Counted from the first letter of the stretch, positions 43,211-52,087 are shown. The stretch: DNA of 64,000 bases from Mycolicibacter heraklionensis (GCF_019645815.1 NZ_CP080997.1:1054001-1118000); one strand, 5' to 3'. The notes: generated by a model from the sequence alone, not told the origin. Numbers and translations: made by a program.

Positions 43211-44043
43211 AAGTCCGATCGTCGCGCAAGGGCCTCACGAGCGCGCGCGACGATGACGGCAGGGTGATCCTCCTTGATCACCCTGATCACCCACCATCCG
43301 AGGTCTCGAATCATCTCGCCGCGGCGGACGTCCTTCGCATACTGCCGCCGGTCGGTCCGATGGTGCTCTCCGTCGTATTCGACGGCAACCATCGCGTCCC
43401 GCCACCCCATGTCCAGATAAGCCACACAGGCGCCGTCGCCGACACGTATCTGCGTAACCGGCGGGGTGAGCCCACCGTCGATCAGCACCATCCGCAACCA
43501 GCTCTCCTTTGGTGACTCGGCACCCCTGTCCATCAGATCGAGTGCGACTTTCGATCGGCGCAGTCCTCGGGCCCCAGGGTGACGTTTGGCCAACAGCAGG
43601 GCTTCGCCGGCACTCACGCCGGTGGCACGGCTCAACGAATCGAGGTGCCGCACGGCCAGGTCACGGGGTAGATGCCGGCCGAGGTCTAGAGCCGTACGTG
43701 CCGGTCCGGTCACCAACATCCCGTCGATGTCGACCAGCTCGTCGGCGTCGATGCGTTCATTGCGCACGATGATTCCCGTCGGTGGCCGTCCGTTGCGCCA
43801 GATCATCTCGATCGGCGTAGTCGCGTCGATCCACCGGGCGCCGTGCAGTGCCGCCGCGGCACGGCCCGCGATCACGCCCTTGCGCCCCGACCAGAGCCAG
43901 GCGCCAACGGTATTGGCGCGCAATGTCGGTGGCGCTTCCTTTGACAGGTAGACGTCGGGAAAGAGTGCGGAGTAGTTCCACCGCAAGTTGCCGCGAGTGA
44001 GGCCGCCGGCGAGCGCCTCGGTTCCTTTGAACACCTCGAACAT
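43189..44043 (-). CDS. AbiEi-like N terminus fused to DUF559 endonuclease-like domain
   Basis: 284 residues from the ATG at 44041-44043. The N half resembles AbiEi antitoxin-type regulators (LTRGNLRWNYSALFPDVYLS; AAAALHGARWID; VTGPARTALDLGRHL). The C half (about 185-280) is a DUF559/Vsr-like nuclease domain: LDMGWRDAMVAVEYDGEHH, then RRQYAKDVRRGEMIRDLGWW and VIRVIKEDH, with the acidic E-x-D and downstream His expected at a metal site. Such genes are frequent and mobile in nontuberculous mycobacteria; no function is established. Both ends carry related inverted repeats. Confidence 0.75.
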   Translation of the reverse strand: MFEVFKGTEALAGGLTRGNLRWNYSALFPDVYLSKEAPPTLRANTVGAWLWSGRKGVIAGRAAAALHGARWIDATTPIEMIWRNGRPPTGIIVRNERIDADELVDIDGMLVTGPARTALDLGRHLPRDLAVRHLDSLSRATGVSAGEALLLAKRHPGARGLRRSKVALDLMDRGAESPKESWLRMVLIDGGLTPPVTQIRVGDGACVAYLDMGWRDAMVAVEYDGEHHRTDRRQYAKDVRRGEMIRDLGWWVIRVIKEDHPAVIVARAREALARRSDLRLPPGL

Positions 44044-44089
44044 GGGTCGATGGTGATGAGCGGCACCGACATCCAGCGGTCCGCGCGTT

Positions 44090-44144
44090 GAGATTGCGCC
44101 CACGGCTGTGGATAGGCTCCGCCAACAGCCCTGGGCGCAATCTC
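44090..44144. repeat. 20-base inverted repeat upstream of the DUF559 gene
   Basis: Left arm 44090-44109 (starts GAGATTGCGCCC) and right arm 44125-44144 pair with one mismatch across a 15-base loop. Same family as the repeat at the other end of the DUF559 gene. It also lies just after the pmt stop and might act as its terminator. Confidence 0.8.
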
Positions 44145-44169
44145 GAGGGCAGGGCGCTGCGAGGCCGGG

Positions 44170-45729
44170 CTACGACCAACTGGGCAGCCAGATCTCCATA
44201 TTCCAGGTGGCCGGCGAGATCGGCACGCCGGTCAGAATCGGATACAGCCAGGCGAAGTTGGTCAGCACCAGTGCCACGTAACCGGAGACCGCGAGCAACC
44301 CGAGCGCCCAGCGCTCCTCGGTGCCGGTTCTGCCGTCGTTCACGATGTCGACGCAGATCAGGGCCAGCAGCATCGCCAGGAACGGCGCCATCGGCACCGC
44401 GTAGAAGAAGTACATCTGCCGTCCGATATCGGCGAACCACGGCAGCCAGCCCGCGCAGTAGCCCACCAACGCCGCGGCGTAGCGCCAGTCGTGGTGCACC
44501 AGGCTGCGCCACAACGCATAGCCCAGCACCGGCACGGCCAGCCACCACATCGCCGGCGTGCCCACCATCATCACGGCTTTGACGCAGGACTGCGCGCCGC
44601 AGCCGGGGACGTCATGCTGGTCGATCGCATAGAGCACCGGGCGCAGCGACATCGGCCACGTCCACGGCTTGGACTCCCACGGGTGGTGGTTGCCGGCGGC
44701 GTTCGTCAGCCCGGCATGGAAGTGATACGCCTGGTAGGTGTAGTGCCACAGCGAGCGCAGCGCGTCGGGTACCGGGAACCGGCTTTGAAGCCCGATCGAC
44801 TGGCCGACCTCGTGCCGGTCCACGCCGGTCTCGGAGGCGAACCACGGCGCATACGACGCCAGATACACCCCGAACGGGATGAGCACCATCGCGTAGGCGG
44901 TGGGGCCGAGGTCGCGGCGCAGCGTCCCCAGCCAGGGCCGCCGCACCCGGTACTGCCGGCGGGCGGCCATGTCGAACGCCAGCGACATCGCGCCGAAGAA
45001 CACCACGAAGTACAGGCCGGACCACTTGGTGGCGCAGGCCAATCCGAGCAGCACCCCGGCGCCGAACCGCCACCAGCGCACCCCGAGCCGAGGGCCCCAG
45101 GGCGTCGCGCCGCAGCGGCCGTCGGTCAGCACGGTGTGCATGCGCATGCGCACCTGGTCGCGGTCGACGATCAGCGCCCCGAACGCGGCCACCACGAAGA
45201 ACGTCAGGAAGCCGTCCAGCAGCGCGGTGCGCGCCGCGACGAAGCTGACGCCGTCGCCCACCAGCAGCAGTCCGGCGATCCCGCCGGCCAGCGTCGAGCG
45301 GGTCATCCGCCGCACGATCCGCACCAGCAGCGCTATCGCGAGCACCCCGAGCAGCGCACTGGTGAACCGCCAGCCCAGCCCGTTGTAGCCGAACAGCGCC
45401 TCACCGATCGCGATCAGCTGCTTGCCCACCGGCGGGTGCACCACCAGGCCGTAGCCCGGATTGTCCTCGACACCGTGGTTGTGCAGCATCTGCCAGGCCT
45501 GCGGCGCGTAGTGCTTCTCGTCGAAGATCGGGGTGCCGGCGTCGGTCGGCGTGTACAGGCTCGAAAAGCGGGTCACCGCGGCCAGCAGCGTCACCGCCGC
45601 GGTCACGGCCCAGCCCCGGGCCCGGTCGGTCGGCCCGAAATCGGCGACCGGCACCAACAGCCCAGGGCTGATCACCGGAGCACTGCGCTCCGGCACGGCC
45701 GCGGGCCTGGTAGCGGTCGGAGCACTCAT
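44170..45729 (-). CDS. pmt: protein O-mannosyltransferase Pmt
   Basis: 519-residue GT-C polytopic membrane enzyme with about ten TM segments. The first loop holds FDEKHYAPQAWQMLHN, the Asp-Glu catalytic pair of the PMT family, followed by GYGLVVHPPVGKQLIAIGE. It transfers mannose from a polyprenyl phosphate to Ser/Thr of exported proteins as they cross the membrane (Rv1002c homologue). Its transcript is probably leaderless, divergent from rsmI. Confidence 0.94.
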   Translation of the reverse strand: MSAPTATRPAAVPERSAPVISPGLLVPVADFGPTDRARGWAVTAAVTLLAAVTRFSSLYTPTDAGTPIFDEKHYAPQAWQMLHNHGVEDNPGYGLVVHPPVGKQLIAIGEALFGYNGLGWRFTSALLGVLAIALLVRIVRRMTRSTLAGGIAGLLLVGDGVSFVAARTALLDGFLTFFVVAAFGALIVDRDQVRMRMHTVLTDGRCGATPWGPRLGVRWWRFGAGVLLGLACATKWSGLYFVVFFGAMSLAFDMAARRQYRVRRPWLGTLRRDLGPTAYAMVLIPFGVYLASYAPWFASETGVDRHEVGQSIGLQSRFPVPDALRSLWHYTYQAYHFHAGLTNAAGNHHPWESKPWTWPMSLRPVLYAIDQHDVPGCGAQSCVKAVMMVGTPAMWWLAVPVLGYALWRSLVHHDWRYAAALVGYCAGWLPWFADIGRQMYFFYAVPMAPFLAMLLALICVDIVNDGRTGTEERWALGLLAVSGYVALVLTNFAWLYPILTGVPISPATWNMEIWLPSWS

Positions 45730-45736
45730 TCCGACG

Positions 45737-45746
45737 ATCGTAGGCT
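45737..45746. promoter_or_regulatory. overlapping divergent leaderless -10 boxes, pmt/rsmI
   Basis: On the plus strand TAGGCT (45741-45746) ends 7 bases before the rsmI ATG. On the minus strand TACGAT (plus-strand bases 45737-45742) ends 7 bases before the pmt ATG. The two boxes share the TA at 45741-45742, and the whole intergenic gap is 24 bases. Confidence 0.65.
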
Positions 45747-45753
45747 GTGCGCC

Positions 45754-46590
45754 ATGCCCGATGGTCGATTGCTGCTGGGTGCCACCCCGCTGGGCCAGCC
45801 CTCCGATGCCTCGCCGCGGCTGGTCGAAGCACTGAGCACCGCCGACGTGGTGGCCGCCGAGGACACCCGGCGGGTGCGGACGCTGGCCAAGGCGCTCGGC
45901 GTGCAGATCGCCGGGCGGGTGGTCAGTCTGTTCGACGCCAACGAGGCGGCGCGGGTGCCGGCGCTGCTTGCCGACATCGACGCCGGGGCCACCGTGCTGG
46001 TGGTCAGCGACGCCGGGATGCCGTTGATCAGCGACCCGGGCTACCGGCTGGTGGCCGCGTGCGCCGACGCCGGGTTGCCGGTGACCTGCCTGCCCGGCCC
46101 GTCGGCGGTGACGACCGCGCTGGCGGTGTCCGGACTGGCCGCGGAGCGGTTCTGTTTCGAGGGCTTCGCGCCCCGCAAGAAGGCCGCGCGACGGGCCTGG
46201 CTGGCGTCACTGGCCGACGAACGACGTACGTGTGTGTTCTTCGAGTCGCCGCGGCGGCTGGCCGACTGCCTGCGCGACGCGGTCGACGAGCTCGGTGGCC
46301 AGCGCCGCGCGGTGGTGTGCCGGGAGCTGACCAAGACCCACGAAGAGGTGCGGCGCGGGACCCTGGCCGAGCTGGCCGACTGGGCGGTCGACGGCGTGCT
46401 GGGGGAGATCACCGTGGTGTTGGCCGGGGCCACCCCGCGCGCCGACCTGGCAACCCTGGTGGACGAGGTGAACCGGCTGGCGGGCGAGGGCATGCGTGTC
46501 AAGGACGCCTGCGCGCGGGTGATCGCCGACGTGCCGGCCGCGGTGTCGCGACGCGAGCTGTACGACGCGGTGCTGCGCTCCCGGGAGTGA
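45754..46590 (+). CDS. rsmI: 16S rRNA (cytidine1402-2'-O)-methyltransferase RsmI
   Basis: 278 residues. Tetrapyrrole-methylase fold: LLLGATPLGQPSDASPR at the N terminus, AAEDTRRVRTLAKALG, VVSDAGMPLISDPGYRLV and LPGPSAVTTALAVSGL, all family signatures. It methylates C1402 in the decoding centre with RsmH. A long open frame upstream of 45754 is antisense to pmt and was rejected. Confidence 0.95.
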   Translation: MPDGRLLLGATPLGQPSDASPRLVEALSTADVVAAEDTRRVRTLAKALGVQIAGRVVSLFDANEAARVPALLADIDAGATVLVVSDAGMPLISDPGYRLVAACADAGLPVTCLPGPSAVTTALAVSGLAAERFCFEGFAPRKKAARRAWLASLADERRTCVFFESPRRLADCLRDAVDELGGQRRAVVCRELTKTHEEVRRGTLAELADWAVDGVLGEITVVLAGATPRADLATLVDEVNRLAGEGMRVKDACARVIADVPAAVSRRELYDAVLRSRE

Positions 46591-46660
46591 GGGGATATCG
46601 GATTCGTCCCGGCGTCGTTAAGCTTTGCTGCAGTAGCTTCCTGGCCTCGGGAGGGCGCGT

Positions 46661-47059
46661 ATGACGTCGAATGACACGACCGAATCGACACCGCTGAAGG
46701 TTGCGCTGACCGTCATCGGCCTGATCTTCATCGTCGGGATCTATCCGCTGACCGTGATCTGGCCGGCGGGCTGGGCCTGGGGTCACGCCGGCGCGGACTC
46801 CTCGCACTACCTGGTGATGATCCTCGGCATGTACGCCACGCTCGGGGTGTTCCTGTTGTTCGCCGCGCGTGATCCGCTGGCCCACCGCAGCCTCATCTGG
46901 TTCACGGTGGCCTCCAGTGTTGTGCACGCCGCGATCATGACGGCGCAGGCGATTGGCGACGCCGCCGAACGCGGTCATCTGCTCGGCGACGTACCGGCGC
47001 TGTTGATCGTGGCGCTGGTGCTGGCATTGCTGATGCCGCGCCGCGGCGCAACGGTCTGA
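46661..47059 (+). CDS. four-helix membrane protein (DUF6632-like)
   Basis: 132 residues with four hydrophobic segments (about 12-36, 49-67, 77-97, 108-125). GWAWGHAGADSSHYLVMILGMYATLG and SLIWFTVASSVVHAAIM (in pieces) resemble the DUF6632 membrane family. Function unknown. Convergent with pabB, 4 bases apart. Confidence 0.65.
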   Translation: MTSNDTTESTPLKVALTVIGLIFIVGIYPLTVIWPAGWAWGHAGADSSHYLVMILGMYATLGVFLLFAARDPLAHRSLIWFTVASSVVHAAIMTAQAIGDAAERGHLLGDVPALLIVALVLALLMPRRGATV

Positions 47060-47063
47060 GGGT

Positions 47064-48305
47064 TTACGACGCGGTGCTGCGTTGCCGCGACTGACCGTCG
47101 GCGACGATCGGGGCGGCCTTGTGCAGGCACTCCTGCCACTCGGCGTCGACGTCGGAGTCCGCGGTGATACCGCCGCCGACCCCCAGCACGGCGCCACCGT
47201 CGGCGTCGAATTCCACGGTGCGTATCGCGACGTTGAGTTCGCAGCCGGCCACCGGTGACGCCAGCCCGACGGTGCCGCAGTAGGCGCCACGGCGCGACAA
47301 CTCCCACTCCGAAAGCAGCTGGCGGGCACGGTGTTTGGGGGTTCCGGTCACCGATGCGGGCGGGAACGTGGCATCCAGCAACGCCGCCATGGGCAGCTGC
47401 TCCGGCACGCTGGCCGAGACCGTGGACACCAGATGCCAGACCCCCGGGGCGGGGCGCACCGCCAACAGTTCGGGCACGGTGACCGTGCCGGTGGTCGCCA
47501 CCCGGCCCAGGTCGTTGCGGACCAGGTCCACAATCATGATGTTCTCTGCCACGTCCTTGGTCGAAGCGCGCAGCGCCGACGGGCGGGCGTACAGCGGCAG
47601 GGTGCCCTTGATCGGGCTGGAGTCCACGACCTGACCGCGGCGGCGCAGGAACAGCTCCGGTGACAGCGAGGCCACCGCGCCCCAGTCGCCCGCGACGTAG
47701 GCGGCACGCGCCGGCCAGGTGCGCGCTACGGCGTCGGAGAAGAAGTCCAGCGGTGCGCCGGTGACGGTCCCGGTGAAGCGGGTGCACACGCAGGCCTGAT
47801 AGACCTCACCGGCCCGGATGGCCTCCAGGCAGGACAGCACCCCGGCGCGGTGGGCCTGCCGGTCCGGGGTCTCCCAGTAGATGTGGCATCCCTGGGCAGG
47901 GGCGGGCGTCGTCAGCGCCTCGGCCAGCCAGCTCGGCATCGCCGCGCCGGACAGGCTCTCGAACCACCACTGGCCCTGGTCGTCCTGACGCAGCACGCAG
48001 TCGGTCCAGCCACCGGCAGCTTCCGGGATGCGAGGGCCCAGGCCGTCGGCTCCGGCATCGGGGTAGGACAGATACCCGATCCAGCCGCCACCCACCGCGT
48101 CGGACTGGGCGCCTGGAGCGACGTCGAACACCTCGCCGGGGCCCACCGGCTCGACCGCCACGCTGGGCGCGATGACTGCCCGTGACCCGAACCACTCGCC
48201 GGTCAGTGCGGCCGGCGGCGGCAGCCCACGCCGGTCGGTGGCATCGCCGACCGCACGCAGCACCTCCGGTGCCGCCCCCACGTCGCCGAGCCGCTCGATC
48301 CGCAC
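47064..48305 (-). CDS. pabB: aminodeoxychorismate synthase component I PabB
   Basis: 413 residues from a GTG. Chorismate-binding domain: EVYQACVCTRFTGTV, SPELFLRRRGQVVDSSPIKG, ENIMIVDLVRNDLGRVA, VTGTPKHRARQLLSEWE and NVAIRTVEF near the end, all active-site segments of the TrpE/PabB fold. It makes 4-amino-4-deoxychorismate for folate with an amidotransferase partner. It is shorter at the N terminus than I remember for the M. tuberculosis protein (about 458), so the true start may differ. Confidence 0.9.
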   Translation of the reverse strand: MRIERLGDVGAAPEVLRAVGDATDRRGLPPPAALTGEWFGSRAVIAPSVAVEPVGPGEVFDVAPGAQSDAVGGGWIGYLSYPDAGADGLGPRIPEAAGGWTDCVLRQDDQGQWWFESLSGAAMPSWLAEALTTPAPAQGCHIYWETPDRQAHRAGVLSCLEAIRAGEVYQACVCTRFTGTVTGAPLDFFSDAVARTWPARAAYVAGDWGAVASLSPELFLRRRGQVVDSSPIKGTLPLYARPSALRASTKDVAENIMIVDLVRNDLGRVATTGTVTVPELLAVRPAPGVWHLVSTVSASVPEQLPMAALLDATFPPASVTGTPKHRARQLLSEWELSRRGAYCGTVGLASPVAGCELNVAIRTVEFDADGGAVLGVGGGITADSDVDAEWQECLHKAAPIVADGQSRQRSTAS

Positions 48306-48317
48306 GGCACTAGCTTG

Positions 48318-49247
48318 TCAGACGTCGGCACCGCGGGTGATCTCCCGGGCAGCCGCCACCGCCGCCAGCTTGTCCGGGTTGCGCATCGCGTAGAAGTTCG
48401 TGATCAGGCCGTCGACGATCTCGAACGTGAACACGCCCTCCAGCCGGTCGGCATGAAAGAGCAGCACCGCGGGCGCGGAGTTGCAGACGCCCATCTCCAC
48501 CCGGACATCGGGCATCTGCGCCCCCTGCCGCAGCAGCCCGATGACTGTGCGGGCAACCTTGTCGGCTCCGACGATCGGCCGCCGGGCCGCGCTGGCCTTG
48601 CCGCCGCTGTCGGCGGTCCACACCACATCGGGTGCCAGCATCGACAGCACGGTCGTGAGGTCGCCGCCGGCCGCCGCGGTCATGAACTCGGCGGTGACCC
48701 GAGCGCTTTCCTCCGGGTCCACCGGGGTGTAGCGCGGCCGCCGGGCCTGGACGTGGCCACGGGCCCGATGCGCGACTTGGCGGGCCGCGGCCGCCGATTT
48801 GCCGACCGCGGCCCCGATCTCGTCGTAGCCGAACCCGAACACTTCGCGCAGCACGAACACCGCGCGTTCGTCCGGGCTGAGGGTCTCCAGCACCACCAAC
48901 ATCGCCATCGAAACCGATTCGGCCAGCACGACATCGGCAGACGGGTCATGTTCGGTGAGCAGCAGCGGCTCGGGCAGCCACGGCCCGACGTACTCCTCGC
49001 GGCGCCGGGCGTCGGCCCGCAGCGCGTTGAGCGCCTGACGGGTGACCAGGCTGGCCAGGTACGCCTTGACGTCGTGGACTTCGGCCAGATCGACCTCGGC
49101 CCAGCGCAGGTAGCTGTCCTGCAAGACGTCGTCGGATTCGGTTGCCGAGCCCAGGATCTCGTAGGCGATGGTGAACAGCAGTGGCCGCAGCTCGGTGAAC
49201 CGCTCGGCGTGTCCCCCGCAAGCGGGAGGTGCCCCCTCGCTTCTCAC
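48318..49247 (-). CDS. ECF41-type sigma factor (SigJ-like)
   Basis: 309 residues from a GTG overlapping the oxidoreductase stop. Sigma-2 (about 14-75: RFTELRPLLFTIAYEILGS, DDVLQDSYLRW) and sigma-4 (about 115-165: LSPDERAVFVLREVFGFGYD) are followed by a SnoaL-like C-terminal domain (about 185-300). The ECF41 marks WLPEP in the linker and SGGK with downstream RRPI are present. In this group the fused C-terminal domain regulates the sigma factor instead of an anti-sigma protein, and the target is usually the neighbouring oxidoreductase gene, as here. Confidence 0.9.
   Translation of the reverse strand: MRSEGAPPACGGHAERFTELRPLLFTIAYEILGSATESDDVLQDSYLRWAEVDLAEVHDVKAYLASLVTRQALNALRADARRREEYVGPWLPEPLLLTEHDPSADVVLAESVSMAMLVVLETLSPDERAVFVLREVFGFGYDEIGAAVGKSAAAARQVAHRARGHVQARRPRYTPVDPEESARVTAEFMTAAAGGDLTTVLSMLAPDVVWTADSGGKASAARRPIVGADKVARTVIGLLRQGAQMPDVRVEMGVCNSAPAVLLFHADRLEGVFTFEIVDGLITNFYAMRNPDKLAAVAAAREITRGADV
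49210..49236. repeat. short GC-rich repeat element inside the sigma factor start
   Basis: The plus strand reads a 27-base stretch with CCCGC-AA-GCGGG (49215-49226) at its centre, then GAGGTGCCCCC. I know near-identical sequences as dispersed short repeats in mycobacterial genomes. It encodes residues 4-12 of the ECF41 protein (EGAPPACGG). Confidence 0.35.
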
Positions 49248-50449
49248 ACCGCAGCCCCCCGTTCCACGTGCCCCGGTGCGATTTGGGCCGCCCGGCCGCC
49301 CTTCATCCAACGGTACGAGCCCGGCTTGGTGGCCTCGCCCCGAATCCACTTAACCGTGTACTTGCAGATCGCCTCCTTGACCACGGTGCCGAGTCTGCCG
49401 CCGACGAACGCCTTGATCGGGGTGTCGTCGCGGCGGGACAGCTGCACGGTCGCCGCGTTCCGGCCCACGCTGATGCACTGCGCGGCGAACGACTGGTCCA
49501 GCGGAGCCGGTGAGGTGCCGGCGATGCGGGCCAGCACGGTGTTGGCGGCTTGGGCGCCCAGCGGCAAGGCGGCCTGGCAGCTCATCCGCAACGGCTGGCC
49601 CGAGGGGGCGACGGCATCTCCGGCTGCCATGATCCACGGGTTGTCGATGCTGGTCAGGGTCTCGTCGGTGAGCAGCCGGCCCACTGCGTCGGTGGCCAGT
49701 CCACTGGCCGCGGCCAAGTCCGGGACGCCGAAGCCCGCCGTCCAGACCGTCACCGCGCTGGGCAGCACGGTGGCGTCGCGCAGCTCCAGTGCGTCGGCCC
49801 GCACCTCGGCGACGACCGCGGCCTCGCGTACGTCGACACCCAGCTTGCGCAGCGCCTTGGCCACCGAGCGACGGCCCGCCGCGTGCAGCGACGGTCCGAG
49901 CATTCCGCCGCAGACCAGGGTCACCCGACGACCCTGCCCGGCCAGTTCAGAGGCCGCCTCGATTCCGGTCAGTCCACCGCCCACCACGGTCACCGGTGCG
50001 TCCGGCGCCACCTCGGCGAGCCGGCCCTGCAGCTGGACTGCGGACTCGAATTCACAGATGGAGTAGGCGAATTCGGCGGCACCGGGAACCGCCGCGGTGA
50101 TCGCGCCGGTGCTGCCCACCGCATAGATGAGGTAGTCGTAGCGCAGCACGGTGCCCGATGCCAGCTGGATGCGTCGATTGGCGGCGTCGATCCGGGTGGC
50201 CTCGTCGACCAGCAGCCGGACCCCGTCACCGAGTAGGTCGTGGTAGTCGATGTCGGCTCGGTAGGTGCCGGCCACATGCTGGTGCAGCCGGATCCGTTCG
50301 ACGAACGCCGGCCGCGGATTGACCAGGGTGACGTCGACGTCCGGACGTGCCCGTAGGCGGTTGGCCGCCATGGTGCCTGCGTAGCCGCCGCCGATGACGA
50401 CGACGCGGGTGCGGGTGCGGGTGCTGGGGGAGTTGTGTGTGTTGGTCAT
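49244..50449 (-). CDS. FAD-dependent NAD(P)H oxidoreductase (NDH-2/FSP1-like)
   Basis: 401 residues from the ATG at 50447-50449. FAD-binding VVVIGGGYAGTMAANRLRAR (about 16-35), the second dinucleotide site VTVVGGGLTGIEAASELAGQ (about 152-171), and the C-terminal FAD motif PWIMAAGDAVA. The closest pattern is the type II NADH dehydrogenase/AIF-like group. First gene of an operon with the ECF41 sigma factor, whose GTG overlaps its stop. The substrate is unknown. Confidence 0.88.
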   Translation of the reverse strand: MTNTHNSPSTRTRTRVVVIGGGYAGTMAANRLRARPDVDVTLVNPRPAFVERIRLHQHVAGTYRADIDYHDLLGDGVRLLVDEATRIDAANRRIQLASGTVLRYDYLIYAVGSTGAITAAVPGAAEFAYSICEFESAVQLQGRLAEVAPDAPVTVVGGGLTGIEAASELAGQGRRVTLVCGGMLGPSLHAAGRRSVAKALRKLGVDVREAAVVAEVRADALELRDATVLPSAVTVWTAGFGVPDLAAASGLATDAVGRLLTDETLTSIDNPWIMAAGDAVAPSGQPLRMSCQAALPLGAQAANTVLARIAGTSPAPLDQSFAAQCISVGRNAATVQLSRRDDTPIKAFVGGRLGTVVKEAICKYTVKWIRGEATKPGSYRWMKGGRAAQIAPGHVERGAAV

Positions 50450-50544
50450 GCCCTCAAGACACCGCGGACGTCCCGAACGTGACAGCCTGTGGCCCACATC
50501 ACGCCCGCCCGATGCGGTGGCGCCCGGGCCCCTGGCGCGAAATA

Positions 50545-50558
50545 TACCCCCGGGGGTA
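50545..50558. promoter_or_regulatory. CsoR/CstR-type palindrome before the SQR-like gene
   Basis: TACCCCCGGGGGTA is a perfect 14-base palindrome within an AT-flanked context (ATATAC...GTAATAT). C-run/G-run operators flanked by TA are typical of CsoR-family repressors, including the persulfide sensor CstR. It is 72 bases before the SQR-like start. Confidence 0.6.
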
Positions 50559-50629
50559 ATATGGCTGGCGTGGCCGGCAGTCGTGGAGCAGCACCCGCAA
50601 GCCCGGGCCACCAGGGAGAGGGAGTACCG

Positions 50630-52087
50630 ATGACGCGAACCGTTATCCTCGGCGCCGGCATCGCCGGGCACACCGCCGCCTTGCATCTGCGCCGCATGTT
50701 GCCGCCTCAGCACGAAGTCGTTGTGGTCTCACCCGAACCGGACTGGAACTGGATCCCCTCCAACATCTGGGTGGGGGTGGGCCGGATGGACGCGGCGAAG
50801 GTGCTGATTCCGCTCAAACCGATCTACGACCGCAAACACATCGGGTTCCGTCAGGCATGGGCGACCACCATCCACCCCGAAGGCACCGCCGAGGAAGGAA
50901 AGCCGTCGGTGGACTTCACCTACACCGACCCCGCGCGCCGCGGCGAGACCGACAACCTCACCTACGACTATCTGGTCAACGCGACCGGTCCGCTGCTGAA
51001 CTTCGCGGCCACCCCCGGGCTCGGTCCGGGCGGTCACTCCTGGTCGGTGTGCACCGCCGGCCACGCCGTCGAGGCCGGCCAGGCGTTCGACCGGGTTATC
51101 GCCAAGCTGAAAGACGGTGTGCCGCAACGCCTTGTGGTCGGCGTCGGGCATGGCACCTGCACCTGCGAAGGCGCGGCGTTCGAGTACACGTTCAACGTGG
51201 AGCGCGCCCTGCGCGATGCCGGCGTGCGCGACCTCGCCGAGATCGTCTACCTGACCAACGAGTACGAACTCGGTGACTTCGGCGTCGACGGTTTGGATTT
51301 CGTCGACAAAGGCTTCACGCAGTCCAGCCGGCTGTGGACCGAGTCGCTGTTCCGCGAGCGCGGCGTCAAGGCGGTCACCCAGGCGCACGTGCACGAGGTG
51401 ATGGACGGGCAACTGCGCTACGAGCAACTCGACGGCACCGAACACCAGCTCGACTTCGACTTCGCGATGTTGCTTCCGCCGTTCAAGGGTGCCAACCTCA
51501 CCGCGTACGACCGGGCCGGCACGGACATCACGACGACGCTGTTCGCGCCGTCCGGGTTCATGAAGGTCGACGCGGACTACTCGGGCAAGCCCTACGAGCA
51601 ATGGTCCGCCGAGGACTGGCCGCACACCTACCAGTCGCCGGTCTACCCGAATATCTTTGCGCCCGGCATCGCGTTTGCGCCGCCACATCCGATCTCCCGG
51701 CCTCGCACGAGCCGCAACGGCACGGTCATCACGCCCAGCCCGCCGCGCACCGGGATGCCGTCGGGGATCATGGCGAAGACGATCGCTCGGACCATCCGCG
51801 ACCGGATCATCCGGGGCGTCGATGCACCCGCTCACCGCGCGTCGATGGCGACCATGGGTGCGGCCTGCATCGCTTCGGCGGGCACCGGTTTGCGGCAGGG
51901 CTCGGCAGCGGCGATGACGATGTTTCCGGTGGTGCCCGACCCGGCGCGCTACCCGCAGACCGGCCGCGACCTCGCCGGTACGTCCGGCGAAATCGGCCTC
52001 GCCGGCCACTGGATGAAACTGCTGCTGCATTACCTGTTCATCTACAAGGCCAAGGCACGGCCGTTCTGGTGGCTGATCCCGGAATGA
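50630..52087 (+). CDS. sulfide:quinone oxidoreductase-like flavoprotein
   Basis: 485 residues from an ATG behind GGGAGAGGGAG. FAD motif TVILGAGIAGHTAALHLRR (about 5-23); WNWIPSNIWVGVGRM; and the three cysteine regions expected of SQR: SVCTAGHAVEAG, GTCTCEGAAFEYTFN and AACIASAGTGLRQGSAAAM. The C terminus LLLHYLFIYKAKARPFWWLIPE is an amphipathic membrane-binding end. It should oxidise sulfide or a persulfide to polysulfide while reducing quinone. Confidence 0.85.
   Translation: MTRTVILGAGIAGHTAALHLRRMLPPQHEVVVVSPEPDWNWIPSNIWVGVGRMDAAKVLIPLKPIYDRKHIGFRQAWATTIHPEGTAEEGKPSVDFTYTDPARRGETDNLTYDYLVNATGPLLNFAATPGLGPGGHSWSVCTAGHAVEAGQAFDRVIAKLKDGVPQRLVVGVGHGTCTCEGAAFEYTFNVERALRDAGVRDLAEIVYLTNEYELGDFGVDGLDFVDKGFTQSSRLWTESLFRERGVKAVTQAHVHEVMDGQLRYEQLDGTEHQLDFDFAMLLPPFKGANLTAYDRAGTDITTTLFAPSGFMKVDADYSGKPYEQWSAEDWPHTYQSPVYPNIFAPGIAFAPPHPISRPRTSRNGTVITPSPPRTGMPSGIMAKTIARTIRDRIIRGVDAPAHRASMATMGAACIASAGTGLRQGSAAAMTMFPVVPDPARYPQTGRDLAGTSGEIGLAGHWMKLLLHYLFIYKAKARPFWWLIPE

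Noticed and set aside
44491..45753. 700-residue plus-strand frame ending with RsmI
   Set aside because: It is antisense to pmt, full of His/Arg/Gly typical of a GC-rich shadow; RsmI motifs start only after 45754.
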